Below are positions 7,257 to 14,441 of a stretch of DNA of 16,352 nt, piece by piece (positions within the stretch are counted from its first letter, which is position 1; each line of letters starts with the position of its first letter). The stretch is from JBJKPP01 sp046706145. Lineage in GTDB: Bacteria > Bacteroidota > Ignavibacteria > Ignavibacteriales > Ignavibacteriaceae. The stretch is from contig JBJKPP010000085.1 in assembly GCA_046706145.1 (NCBI GenBank), positions 1 to 16,352 on the forward strand. The letters are read 5' to 3'. Below the pieces are notes generated by a model. It was not told the origin of the DNA, did no database searches, and saw nothing but the letters and a program-made list of their open reading frames with translations. The position numbers were made by a program, and so were the translations under genes.

Positions 7257-7688
7257 ATGGCAAAGCAAAAAGAACTAAATGAAAAATTAATTGAAGCTTT
7301 GAAAAAATGGCAGAAGATAGAGGATCATTCTGTCAAATCAACAACTGAAATTATAGCTAAAACAAAGAATCCGGTTATAAAACATATAATGGAAATAATT
7401 CGTCAAGATTCGGCAATGCATAAAAGAATTCAACAACTAATCATAGACAACTTTGAAAAAGAACCAATCTCTTTTAGCCCAGAAGAATTAGGCGATGTTT
7501 GGGAAATGGTTCAGAAACATATCGAAGTGGAAAAAGATGCTGTTGAACTAGCTGAAGAATGTAGAAAAAATTCTAGAAACTTTATTGTTCGTTATCTGTT
7601 GGGGTATTTAATGACAGACGAAAGGAAACATGATATTATTCTGGAACAAATGGAAGATGTTAAATCTGGTATTTATCCTTATGCATGA
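7257..7688 (+). CDS. Ferritin-like four-helix protein of the dsr operon
   Basis: I recognise the fold type but no named family. The 143-aa soluble, Cys-poor protein is almost all helix, with a four-helix-bundle pattern. Candidate diiron ligands are E22 (WQKIEDHS), a helix 2 carrying RQDSAMHK (49-56; H55), an acidic helix 3 HIEVEKDAVELAEE (88-101) and, in helix 4, DERKHD (121-126) with E122-x2-H125. The spacing in helix 2 (D-x3-H) is not the textbook E-x2-H, so metal binding is likely but unproven. It sits 15 bases after dsrN and 51 bases before dsrL, so it belongs to the operon. It may protect oxygen-sensitive Fe-S/siroheme enzymes, store or deliver iron, or do something specific to sulfur. 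ATG 7257 is preferred over GTG 7251 because AAGGTG is correctly spaced for it. Confidence 0.75.
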   Translation: MAKQKELNEKLIEALKKWQKIEDHSVKSTTEIIAKTKNPVIKHIMEIIRQDSAMHKRIQQLIIDNFEKEPISFSPEELGDVWEMVQKHIEVEKDAVELAEECRKNSRNFIVRYLLGYLMTDERKHDIILEQMEDVKSGIYPYA

Positions 7689-7739
7689 GTTTGTTTATGA
7701 AAAATTTTGGTTTTCAAAAGTTTACATGGAGTTAAATAA

Positions 7740-9437
7740 ATGGCAAAAGTTGTAAAAAAAGCTAAAAGATCTTTAGGAGGTTTAGGTTCGCATTCAGGTG
7801 GAAGGTCTGCAACAGAATCGTCAGCACTGAGACCTTATCAAGTTCTAAAAACACCGCCTTGTTCTAATGGATGTCCTAATGAGACTGACATCAGGGAATT
7901 CTTAACCACTATCAGCCAGTCGGAAGATTGTGGAAGGCCTTATGAGGAGTCATTCGAAAAAGCTTGGAATATATTAACAGAAAAGAATCCACTTCCGGCA
8001 GTTTGTGGAAGAGTTTGTCCTCATCCATGTGAAGCAGAATGCAACAGAACATTTAAGGATGGGGCTGTAGGAATAAACAATCTCGAAAGGTTTGTAGGCG
8101 ATTATGCCCTTAAAAAAGATTTTCAGTTTAAGAAAATATCAGAAGAATCTTACCCGTATAAAATTGCGGTTATTGGTGCCGGACCTGCGGGTTTATCATG
8201 TGCATATCAATTATGCAGAAGAGGCTACAGCGTAACAATTTATGAAGCTTTCCCAAAAGCGGGAGGGATGTTGAGATATGGAATTCCTGATTACAGATTA
8301 CCTTCTGACATACTAAACAAGGAAATAAAACGGATTGAAGATCTTGGTGTAGAAATTAAATACAATCAAATCGTAGGAAAAGACATTCCATATGAGGAAT
8401 TACAGAAAGAATATGATGCAATCTTTGTGGGAATAGGCGCTCACAAAGGCAAAGCGCTAGGCATTCCTAACGAGGATGCATCGAATGTGTACACTGGTAC
8501 TGAATTTTTGCACAGAGTTAATTCCGGGGAGAATATAAACGTAGGAGAGAAAGTTCTGGTTGTTGGAGGCGGTGATACCGCCATAGATGCCGCTCGCGTT
8601 TCCTTACGACTTGGGGCAAAGGATGTTACAATAGTTTACAGAAGAACAAAAAAGGAAATGCCAGCTATTGAAGAAGAAATTGCAGGAGCTGAAGAAGAAG
8701 GTGTTAAAATAGAATTTCTATGTGCTCCGGTTGAGTTTGAAAAAGAAAATGATAAAGTCGTTAAAATGAAGTGTCAAAGAATGGAATTAGGGGAACCCGA
8801 TGAATCAGGCAGAAGAAGACCTGTCCCAATCCCAGATTCTTTTATAACTCTGGATGCCTCAACTGTTATCGCCGCAATTAGTCAGGAACCGGAATTTGAT
8901 GGACTTGATTTACTCCATGTGGGTAAGGATTGGATAAAAGCAGATGCAGATGGTAAAACTAATATCCCTGACACTTATACAGGCGGAGATGATATAGAAC
9001 TTGGATTAGTAACTATAGCAATTTTTAACGGAAGGAAAGCGGCAGAGACAATACACAACAGATTCCAGAATATCACACCGGAACCTACTGGTAAACCTCC
9101 CGTGATCACACACGATAGAGTTGTTCTAAGCTACTATGAAGGTAAAGTCAGAAATGAACCTGTCAAACTAAAGCCAGAAGAAAGATTGTCATCCGGAAGT
9201 GGTTTAAACCTTGAAGTTACTTCAACATTAACTGAAGAACAGGTAATTGACGAAGCTAAACGGTGCATGAGTTGCGGTTCATGTTTCGACTGCGGCGTTT
9301 GCTGGAGTTATTGTCAGGACCAGGTAATTGTTAAACCTGTACAAAGACACCAAACTTATAAATTCAAACTTGATTTTTGCACTGGTTGCAAGAAATGCGG
9401 GGAAAACTGCCCGTGTGGATATATAGAAATGAGATAA
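7740..9437 (+). CDS. dsrL: DsrL, NAD(P)H-dependent iron-sulfur flavoprotein
   Basis: Cytoplasmic GltD-like oxidoreductase that links NAD(P)H to DsrAB. The 565-aa order is: a Gly/Ser-rich N-terminal tail (1-30); an N-terminal Fe-S domain with C41, C45, C89, C93, C97 and C101; the FAD fingerprint GAGPAG (146-151); an NAD(P)H fold with GGGDTAIDAAR (276-286); YRRTKKEMPA (300-309), whose arginines usually favour NADPH; a second flavin motif YTGGDD (413-418); and a C-terminal extension with clusters at C509-x2-C512-x2-C515-x2-C518-x2-C521-x3-C525 and C547-x2-C550-x2-C553-x3-C557. The C-terminal ferredoxin-like part separates DsrL from plain glutamate synthase small subunits, and no gltB is near. 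It is shorter than the roughly 650-residue DsrL of phototrophic sulfur oxidisers, which together with DsrD suggests the reductive DsrL-2 type. GGAG precedes the ATG. Confidence 0.92.
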   Translation: MAKVVKKAKRSLGGLGSHSGGRSATESSALRPYQVLKTPPCSNGCPNETDIREFLTTISQSEDCGRPYEESFEKAWNILTEKNPLPAVCGRVCPHPCEAECNRTFKDGAVGINNLERFVGDYALKKDFQFKKISEESYPYKIAVIGAGPAGLSCAYQLCRRGYSVTIYEAFPKAGGMLRYGIPDYRLPSDILNKEIKRIEDLGVEIKYNQIVGKDIPYEELQKEYDAIFVGIGAHKGKALGIPNEDASNVYTGTEFLHRVNSGENINVGEKVLVVGGGDTAIDAARVSLRLGAKDVTIVYRRTKKEMPAIEEEIAGAEEEGVKIEFLCAPVEFEKENDKVVKMKCQRMELGEPDESGRRRPVPIPDSFITLDASTVIAAISQEPEFDGLDLLHVGKDWIKADADGKTNIPDTYTGGDDIELGLVTIAIFNGRKAAETIHNRFQNITPEPTGKPPVITHDRVVLSYYEGKVRNEPVKLKPEERLSSGSGLNLEVTSTLTEEQVIDEAKRCMSCGSCFDCGVCWSYCQDQVIVKPVQRHQTYKFKLDFCTGCKKCGENCPCGYIEMR

Positions 9438-9481
9438 TAAATTTTAATAAATAAATCATTAACAAATAAAAGGAAATTATC

Positions 9482-9799
9482 ATGCCAGTCTTTGAATATA
9501 AAGAGGTTAAGGTCGAAGTTGATGAAGATGGTTTCATCCAGAAGCCGGAAGAATGGAATGAAGAAGTCGCAAAAGCACTAGCTACTACTGAAGATGTTCA
9601 GGAAATGACAGAGGCTCATTGGAAGATTGTTTACTATCTCCGCGATTATTACAAGAAGTACGGAATAGCTCCAATGATCCGTAAAGTATGTAAGGAAACT
9701 GGTTTTACTCTTAAAGAAATTTATGATTTATATCCTTCTGGCCCTGCTAAAGGAGCTTGTAAAGTAGCTGGTTTAGCAAAACCGACAGGATGTGTATAA
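9482..9799 (+). CDS. dsrC: DsrC sulfur-carrier protein
   Basis: Small cytoplasmic sulfur carrier, 105 aa. DsrAB loads sulfite-derived sulfur between its two C-terminal cysteines as a trisulfide, which DsrMKJOP then reduces. Both redox cysteines are present: C93 in GACKVAG and the penultimate C104 in PTGCV. Having both separates true DsrC from TusE and RspA relatives. Other family features are WNEEVA (25-30), LTxxHW-like MTEAHW (42-47), and the 60-70 segment with PMIRKVCKETG. AAGGAAA about 8 bases upstream supports the start. A 5-bp inverted repeat (GACAG 9784-9788 with CTGTC 9800-9804) straddles the stop codon and may shape the mRNA end. Next to dsrL and upstream of dsrM, the partner of its oxidised form. 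Secure. Confidence 0.97.
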   Translation: MPVFEYKEVKVEVDEDGFIQKPEEWNEEVAKALATTEDVQEMTEAHWKIVYYLRDYYKKYGIAPMIRKVCKETGFTLKEIYDLYPSGPAKGACKVAGLAKPTGCV

Positions 9800-9864
9800 C
9801 TGTCATACTTTCGAATTTAGCCAGGCGTTCTTCAGACTGTGACTACTCAAAGAATGTTGCTTTT

Positions 9865-9873
9865 AGAAGAAGG
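9865..9873 (+). promoter_or_regulatory. Ribosome binding site choosing ATG 9881
   Basis: AGAAGAAGG lies 7 bases before the ATG at 9881. No such site precedes the in-frame GTG at 9839 or ATG at 9854, so the shorter start is preferred. Confidence 0.65.
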
Positions 9874-9880
9874 TTTGTTT

Positions 9881-10432
9881 ATGAAGCGAGAGAGAATCAT
9901 GATTAAAGAATTATTATTGCGGAGAGAGAAAGCAATAGTCGATAAATGGATACAGTCGATCATAGTGACCTATCCTGCTAAAACCTCCAGTTTTCTCCGG
10001 TTACAGAAAGATCAGTTTAGGAATCCTCTCGGTCATATTATATCCGAAAGTGCCAAAAGAATTTTTGATGAGATTATAGATGAATTTGACCCTGAAAGAG
10101 TAAAACTAGCTCTATCCGACATCATAAAAGTAAGAGCGGTGCAAAACTTTTCTCCTTCTCAGGCTGTGGGGTTTATATTTTTCCTTAAGCAAGTCATAGA
10201 AGCAGAGATTGCCTACGAAATAAAAAACGATGAAACAAGTGAAGAATTGAAGATAATCGAACATAGAATCGATCGCACAGCACTTACTGCATTTGATTTG
10301 TACATGGAAGCAAAGGAAAAAGTTTTTCAACTTCGTATGAATGAAGTAAAGTCAAGATTAATATATAGCATTAACGAAAATAGTGTGGAATCCATCCCTT
10401 TGGGAAAAGTCAACATAAAGGTAGATGAATGA
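9881..10432 (+). CDS. RsbRD N-terminal-domain protein preceding dsrM
   Basis: A 183-aa helical protein that matches the RsbRD_N domain, the sensory N-terminal module of some Rsb-type stressosome and histidine-kinase proteins. Here it stands alone, with no STAS, kinase or output domain. Supporting signs are an N-terminal helix LLLRREKAIVDKW, the conserved YP turn, FRNPLGHII about 30 residues later, and the VRAVQNFSPSQAVGFIF segment (conserved R, Q and FSPS), then two long helices. Genes of this kind are commonly found directly before dsrM in sulfate reducers, which suggests a part in the assembly, regulation or sensing of the DsrMKJOP complex; the function is not established. Its stop overlaps the dsrM start by 4 bases (ATGA), so translation is coupled. 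A longer start at GTG 9839 lacks a ribosome site. Confidence 0.8.
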   Translation: MKRERIMIKELLLRREKAIVDKWIQSIIVTYPAKTSSFLRLQKDQFRNPLGHIISESAKRIFDEIIDEFDPERVKLALSDIIKVRAVQNFSPSQAVGFIFFLKQVIEAEIAYEIKNDETSEELKIIEHRIDRTALTAFDLYMEAKEKVFQLRMNEVKSRLIYSINENSVESIPLGKVNIKVDE

Positions 10433-11421
10433 AATTCCTTTTTTCTCTCATAGCGATTTTTATACTAATCATTACGGCTATAGTTGGAGTAGATGTGTTC
10501 AAATTTGATTTTCTTTTTGGAGTTATTGTTCCTTATGCAGGAATTTCAATTTTTCTAATAGGAGTAGTAGCGCAGGTTGTGAAATGGGCCAGATCACCAG
10601 TTCCATTTCATATACCTACAGTTGCAGGTCAGCAGAAATCACTTCCATGGATAAAAAGCAGTAAACTGGAAAGCCCACACACTACTTTAGGAGTTATAGG
10701 AAGAATGGCCCTCGAGGTCCTATTGTTTAGGTCACTGTTTAGAAATACAAAGGCTGAAATAAGAAATGGACCAAAACTGACTTATGGCAGCAGTAAATAT
10801 TTGTGGGTTGGTGCTATTCTGTTCCATTGGTCAATACTGATTATATTCCTGAGGCATTTCAGATTTTTCGTTCAACCTATTCCAAGTTTTGTAAATATAC
10901 TCCAAAACATTGATGGTTTTCTTCAAGTCGGGTTGCCGGGATTGTTAATTACAGATGTTTTGATCTCTGCGGCACTTTTGTATCTACTTTTTAGAAGAAT
11001 CATCGATTCTAAATTAAGATATATATCTCTGGCCTCGGATTATTTCCCATTGCTGTTACTTCTGAGTATTGTAACAACCGGAATTCTAATGCGTTACTTT
11101 GATAGAGTTGATCTTATAAATGTTAAAGAACTGGCCATTGGACTTTTCACGTTCCACCCCATAGTGTTCGCAGGAATTGGAGTTTTGTTCTATATTCATC
11201 TGTTTCTTGTTTCTGTTTTGATTGCATACTTCCCATTCAGCAAACTGTTACACATGCCTGGAATATTTCTGTCACCTACTAGGAATTTGGCGAACAACAG
11301 CCGGATGAAACGCCATGTAAATCCATGGAATTACCCGGTAAGAGTTCATACATATGATGAATATGAGGATGAATTCAGAGAAAAAATGAAAGATGCAGGA
11401 TTACCTGTAGAGAAGGAATAG
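10429..11421 (+). CDS. dsrM: DsrM, haem b membrane subunit
   Basis: Cytochrome-b-type integral membrane subunit of DsrMKJOP, related to NarI and HdrE. It exchanges electrons with menaquinone and passes them to cytoplasmic DsrK. The 330-aa protein has about six membrane segments (near residues 3-22, 30-52, 124-146, 168-190, 206-223 and 244-268). Candidate haem-b ligands are H133 and H143 (FHWSILIIF...RHF), H243 (FTFHP) and H257 (FYIHLF). The loop carrying KWARSPVPFHIPT (53-65) is characteristic of DsrM. The C-terminal hydrophilic tail (about 285-330) would face the cytoplasm, where DsrK docks. It overlaps the previous gene by 4 bases. A repeat-rich 107-base spacer separates it from dsrK. Identity is strong by sequence and order. 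Confidence 0.94.
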   Translation: MKFLFSLIAIFILIITAIVGVDVFKFDFLFGVIVPYAGISIFLIGVVAQVVKWARSPVPFHIPTVAGQQKSLPWIKSSKLESPHTTLGVIGRMALEVLLFRSLFRNTKAEIRNGPKLTYGSSKYLWVGAILFHWSILIIFLRHFRFFVQPIPSFVNILQNIDGFLQVGLPGLLITDVLISAALLYLLFRRIIDSKLRYISLASDYFPLLLLLSIVTTGILMRYFDRVDLINVKELAIGLFTFHPIVFAGIGVLFYIHLFLVSVLIAYFPFSKLLHMPGIFLSPTRNLANNSRMKRHVNPWNYPVRVHTYDEYEDEFREKMKDAGLPVEKE

Positions 11422-11528
11422 GATGGATAACGGAGTATGGGAAATAGAATATGGCCGAAAATGGAAAATGGAGTATTCGGAAAAATTTTTAATTGTTAAT
11501 TATTAAATGTTAATTTTTAATTGATACA
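11422..11528. repeat. Repeat-rich spacer between dsrM and dsrK
   Basis: This 107-base gap is unlike the other tight junctions. Its left half is purine-rich with GGAGTAT twice (11432-11438 and 11470-11476) among GGAAAAT-like words. Its right half is almost pure A/T with a perfect 12-base direct repeat AATTTTTAATTG (11484-11495 and 11512-11523, 28 apart) around a palindromic TTAATTATTAA (11496-11506). It looks like a degenerate dispersed intergenic repeat. No Shine-Dalgarno sequence remains before dsrK. Confidence 0.6.
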
Positions 11529-13175
11529 ATGTCTGAATCTAAATCAAAACCTGAGGAATTAGTAAAAGAAATTAATTATGCGCCTCTCAAAGAGAATTGG
11601 TTAAACCCTTCAATTGAATTTAAGCGCGGCACGTTCAATCACCCTGGGAATCCGAAAAATGTTGAATATCTAGAATTACCCAACCCGCGTAAATGGCAGC
11701 CCACCGATCCGGATTGGCAATTGCCCGAGAACTGGAAAGAAATTATACTTAAAGGCATGAAGGAGCGGTTACACAAATTTCGTTCATTAAGCTTATTTAT
11801 GGACATTTGTGTTCGCTGTGGTGCCTGCGCAGATAAATGCCATTTCTTCCTGGGTTCAGGTGACCCTAAAAATATGCCTGTGATGCGCGCTGAACTATTG
11901 AGATCAGTTTACAGATATTATTTCACCCCAACCGGAAGAATTTTTGGAAAGTTTGCTGGTGCCCGCGAGTTGACTGAAGATGTATTGAAAGAATGGTTTT
12001 ATTATTACTATCAATGTACACAATGCCGCCGGTGTTCGGTATTTTGTCCTTTTGGAATTGATACTGCCGAAATAACAATATTAGTTAGAGAACTTTTAAA
12101 TCTTGTAGGAATTAATATTGATTGGATTATTACACCGGTTGCTAACAGTTTTAGAACTGGCAATCATCTAGGTATCCAACCGCATGGCTTCAAAGATAGT
12201 ATTGATTTTGCAGTTGATGATTTGGAATCTATTACAGGAGTAAGAGTGGATGCGCCTATAAACAAAAAAGGCGCCGAGATTCTCTTTGTTACACCATCAG
12301 CTGATTATTTTGGATCCCCTCATTATTTCACCTTACTCGGTTACCTTGCACTATTTCACGAAATTGGATTGGATTATACATGGAGCACTTACGCATCCGA
12401 AGGTGGCAACTTTGGTTCGTTTCTTTCCCATGATATGATGAAAAGTTTGAATGCAAAAATTTATGCTGAAGCAAAGCGGCTTGGTGTTAAGTGGATTCTT
12501 GGAGGCGAATGTGGTCATATGTGGAGAGTTCTAAATCAGTATATGGATACTCAGAATGGTCCCGCTGATTTTCTAGAGGAACCGGTTTCTCCTATTACAG
12601 GAACAAGATTTGAAAATACGAAATCAACTAAGATGGTTCACATTTGTGAATTCACAGCCGACCTTATTAAGAATAACAAAATAAAATTAGATAAAAGCCG
12701 TAATGATAATTGGAGAGTTACTTTCCATGATTCATGTAATCCATCCCGTGCAATGGGACTTATTGAAGAACCACGATACATAATTAAAAACACGTGCAAT
12801 AATTTTTTCGAGATGCCGGATAATACAATTAAAGAGCAGACATTTTGCTGCGGAAGTGGCGCTGGCCTGGGCACTGATGAAAACATGGAAATGAGGATGA
12901 GAGGTGGTTTGCCCAGAGCTAATGCTGTTAAATATGTCAAGGAAAAACATGGAGTGAATTTTCTCGGTTGTATTTGTTCTATTGATAAAGCAACTCTTCC
13001 ACCGCTAATGGATTATTGGGTTGGGGATGTAGAAGTAGGTGGTGTTCATGAATTGCTTGGTAATGCTTTGGTTATGAAAGGAGAAAAAGAGAGAGCCACC
13101 GATCTAAGGGGTGATCCATTAAAAAATAATAAGCCTGTCGAAGAGATGGTTGATAAGGTTAATGAAGGGAATTAA
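11529..13175 (+). CDS. dsrK: DsrK, HdrD-like catalytic subunit
   Basis: Cytoplasmic iron-sulfur subunit of DsrMKJOP, related to the heterodisulfide reductase subunit HdrD, thought to reduce the DsrC trisulfide. At 548 aa it has two ferredoxin-type cluster motifs, C94-x2-C97-x2-C100-x3-C104 (ICVRCGACADKC) and C163-x2-C166-x2-C169-x3-C173-P. A CCG-type region follows: C403 (FHDSCNPSR), C440-C441 (FCCGSGAGLG) and C481/C483 (LGCICSID), which would bind the special catalytic [4Fe-4S] cluster. C328 in GGECGH falls in the equivalent first repeat, which is otherwise degenerate, as usual for DsrK. No ribosome site precedes the ATG: the upstream bases are TTGATACA after an AT repeat, so initiation is probably weak or SD-independent. 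It ends 2 bases before dsrJ. Confidence 0.95.
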   Translation: MSESKSKPEELVKEINYAPLKENWLNPSIEFKRGTFNHPGNPKNVEYLELPNPRKWQPTDPDWQLPENWKEIILKGMKERLHKFRSLSLFMDICVRCGACADKCHFFLGSGDPKNMPVMRAELLRSVYRYYFTPTGRIFGKFAGARELTEDVLKEWFYYYYQCTQCRRCSVFCPFGIDTAEITILVRELLNLVGINIDWIITPVANSFRTGNHLGIQPHGFKDSIDFAVDDLESITGVRVDAPINKKGAEILFVTPSADYFGSPHYFTLLGYLALFHEIGLDYTWSTYASEGGNFGSFLSHDMMKSLNAKIYAEAKRLGVKWILGGECGHMWRVLNQYMDTQNGPADFLEEPVSPITGTRFENTKSTKMVHICEFTADLIKNNKIKLDKSRNDNWRVTFHDSCNPSRAMGLIEEPRYIIKNTCNNFFEMPDNTIKEQTFCCGSGAGLGTDENMEMRMRGGLPRANAVKYVKEKHGVNFLGCICSIDKATLPPLMDYWVGDVEVGGVHELLGNALVMKGEKERATDLRGDPLKNNKPVEEMVDKVNEGN

Positions 13176-13177
13176 CA

Positions 13178-13645
13178 ATGTATGACGCGGGAAAAATAAT
13201 AATTGGATTGATATTATTTGTGGGATTCTTTACCTCACCATTTTGGTATGATAATTTTAATAGTAGAGCAACTCAAACTCCAGATATTGTTATACCTTCA
13301 AGTGAGAGCCAAACACAATGCGTGGCAAGTTTTGAGTATATGCGATCAAACCATATGATTCTGTTAAATAACTGGAGACAAGAATTTGTTAGAGAAGGCA
13401 AGACAACTTATTTATCAAGCATGGGTAAAAAATATGATATCAGCTTGGAAAAAAGTTGTTTAGGCTGTCACCCAAATACATCACAATTTTGCGATCAATG
13501 CCATAATTATCTTGATGTTTCGCTGACTTGCTGGAGTTGTCATCAAGAACCCGGAGACCAAAAGTCTTTCCAAGCAAATTTAAAAATGATGCCTTCTCAC
13601 CAAACGTTAGTGGCAAAATCTCAAAGACCGGAGAATGTGCAATGA
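13178..13645 (+). CDS. dsrJ: DsrJ, triheme periplasmic cytochrome c
   Basis: Membrane-anchored periplasmic cytochrome of DsrMKJOP, 155 aa. An uncleaved N-terminal signal anchor spans about residues 6-22. Three CxxCH haem motifs are present at 94-98 (CLGCH), 105-109 (CDQCH) and 118-122 (CWSCH), the expected number for DsrJ. The preceding CVASFEYMRSNHM (48-60) with WR at 66-67 carries the conserved cysteine (C48) which, by analogy with characterised DsrJ, ligates one haem in an unusual His/Cys arrangement. AAGGGAA before the ATG (13163-13169) supports the start. The stop overlaps the dsrO ATG by 4 bases. DsrJ needs cytochrome c maturation and export, matching the haem-synthesis gene at the end of the block. 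Secure. Confidence 0.94.
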   Translation: MYDAGKIIIGLILFVGFFTSPFWYDNFNSRATQTPDIVIPSSESQTQCVASFEYMRSNHMILLNNWRQEFVREGKTTYLSSMGKKYDISLEKSCLGCHPNTSQFCDQCHNYLDVSLTCWSCHQEPGDQKSFQANLKMMPSHQTLVAKSQRPENVQ

Positions 13646-14433
13646 GCATAGATAGAAGAAAATTTTTGAAGATAGCCGGATTTTCTGCAGTTGGAGTAGC
13701 TGCAAGTAAATTAGTTGATGTTTATGCTAAAGGAAGTAAATTTATATCCAAAACTACAGGCTCAGCTTTTAATCGTACAAAAACAAAATCTGCCACACAG
13801 GTAGAACTGGCAATGGTCGTGGATTTGAGAAAATGTAAAGAAGGTTGTACAAAATGTATTGAGGCATGTAATCATACTCATAATGTTCCGGACTTTGGTG
13901 AGTCAAAGGATGAAGTAAAATGGATTTGGAAAGAGCCTTATGAAAATGCTTTCCTGGACCAGGAAAACTTCTACATGAAGAATGAGTTTGAGAACAAAAA
14001 TTTTCCAGTTTTGTGCAACCAATGCAAAAATCCACCATGTGTGGAAGTATGTCCAACACAGGCAACATTCGTACGTCCTAACGGAATTGTGGCAATGGAT
14101 TGGCATAGGTGCATCGGGTGCAGGTACTGTATGGCAGCTTGTCCTTATGGTTCAAGAAGTTTCAATTGGAGAGACCCAAGGCCTTTTATTAAAGATCCCA
14201 ATCCAGATTATCCGACACGTACTGTAGGAGTTGTTGAGAAATGTACTTTTTGCGATGATCGAGTGGCACAAGGACTTGAACCCATATGTGTGGACGCTTG
14301 CCCTGAGAAAGCATTGGTCTTCGGTAACTTAAATGATCCTAAATCTGAAGTAAGAAAATTATTAAAGGATAATTTCTCCATAAGGAGAAAACCTGGTTTG
14401 GGAACAAATCCGAAAGTTTATTATCTCGTGTAA
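13642..14433 (+). CDS. dsrO: DsrO, Tat-exported periplasmic ferredoxin
   Basis: Periplasmic iron-sulfur subunit of DsrMKJOP, 263 aa, relaying electrons between DsrP and DsrJ. The N-terminus is a twin-arginine signal, DRRKFLK (4-10) followed by a hydrophobic stretch (11-25), so it is exported folded. Sixteen cysteines fall in four groups typical of four [4Fe-4S] clusters: C65-x3-C69-x2-C72-x3-C76; C125-x2-C128-x4-C133-x3-C137-P; C157-x2-C160-x2-C163-x3-C167-P; and C201-x2-C204 with C216-x3-C220-P. The start at 13642 is chosen because it gives the Tat signal and a 4-base ATGA overlap with dsrJ. A longer in-frame reading from 13528 would only overlap dsrJ. GGAG at 13630-13633 acts as ribosome site. 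It is followed after 8 bases by dsrP. Confidence 0.95.
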   Translation: MSIDRRKFLKIAGFSAVGVAASKLVDVYAKGSKFISKTTGSAFNRTKTKSATQVELAMVVDLRKCKEGCTKCIEACNHTHNVPDFGESKDEVKWIWKEPYENAFLDQENFYMKNEFENKNFPVLCNQCKNPPCVEVCPTQATFVRPNGIVAMDWHRCIGCRYCMAACPYGSRSFNWRDPRPFIKDPNPDYPTRTVGVVEKCTFCDDRVAQGLEPICVDACPEKALVFGNLNDPKSEVRKLLKDNFSIRRKPGLGTNPKVYYLV

Positions 14434-14441
14434 GGTTTCTT

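Noticed and set aside
7698..7716. Hairpin TGAAAA/TTTTCA between the ferritin-like gene and dsrL
   Set aside because: Only 6 bp with a single G:C pair in AT-rich DNA and no T run; too weak to call a terminator.
9839..9880. GTG 9839 or ATG 9854 as the start of the RsbRD_N gene
   Set aside because: Neither has a ribosome site; AGAAGAAGG is correctly spaced for ATG 9881, and the extra residues do not resemble the domain.
12638..12950. Antisense open frames opposite dsrK
   Set aside because: They lie over the conserved CCG region of dsrK, and their translations show no family features.
13528..13641. A longer DsrO with 38 extra N-terminal residues
   Set aside because: The extension lies wholly inside dsrJ and would bury the Tat signal; ATG 13642 gives DRRKFLK at the N-terminus and a 4-base overlap.
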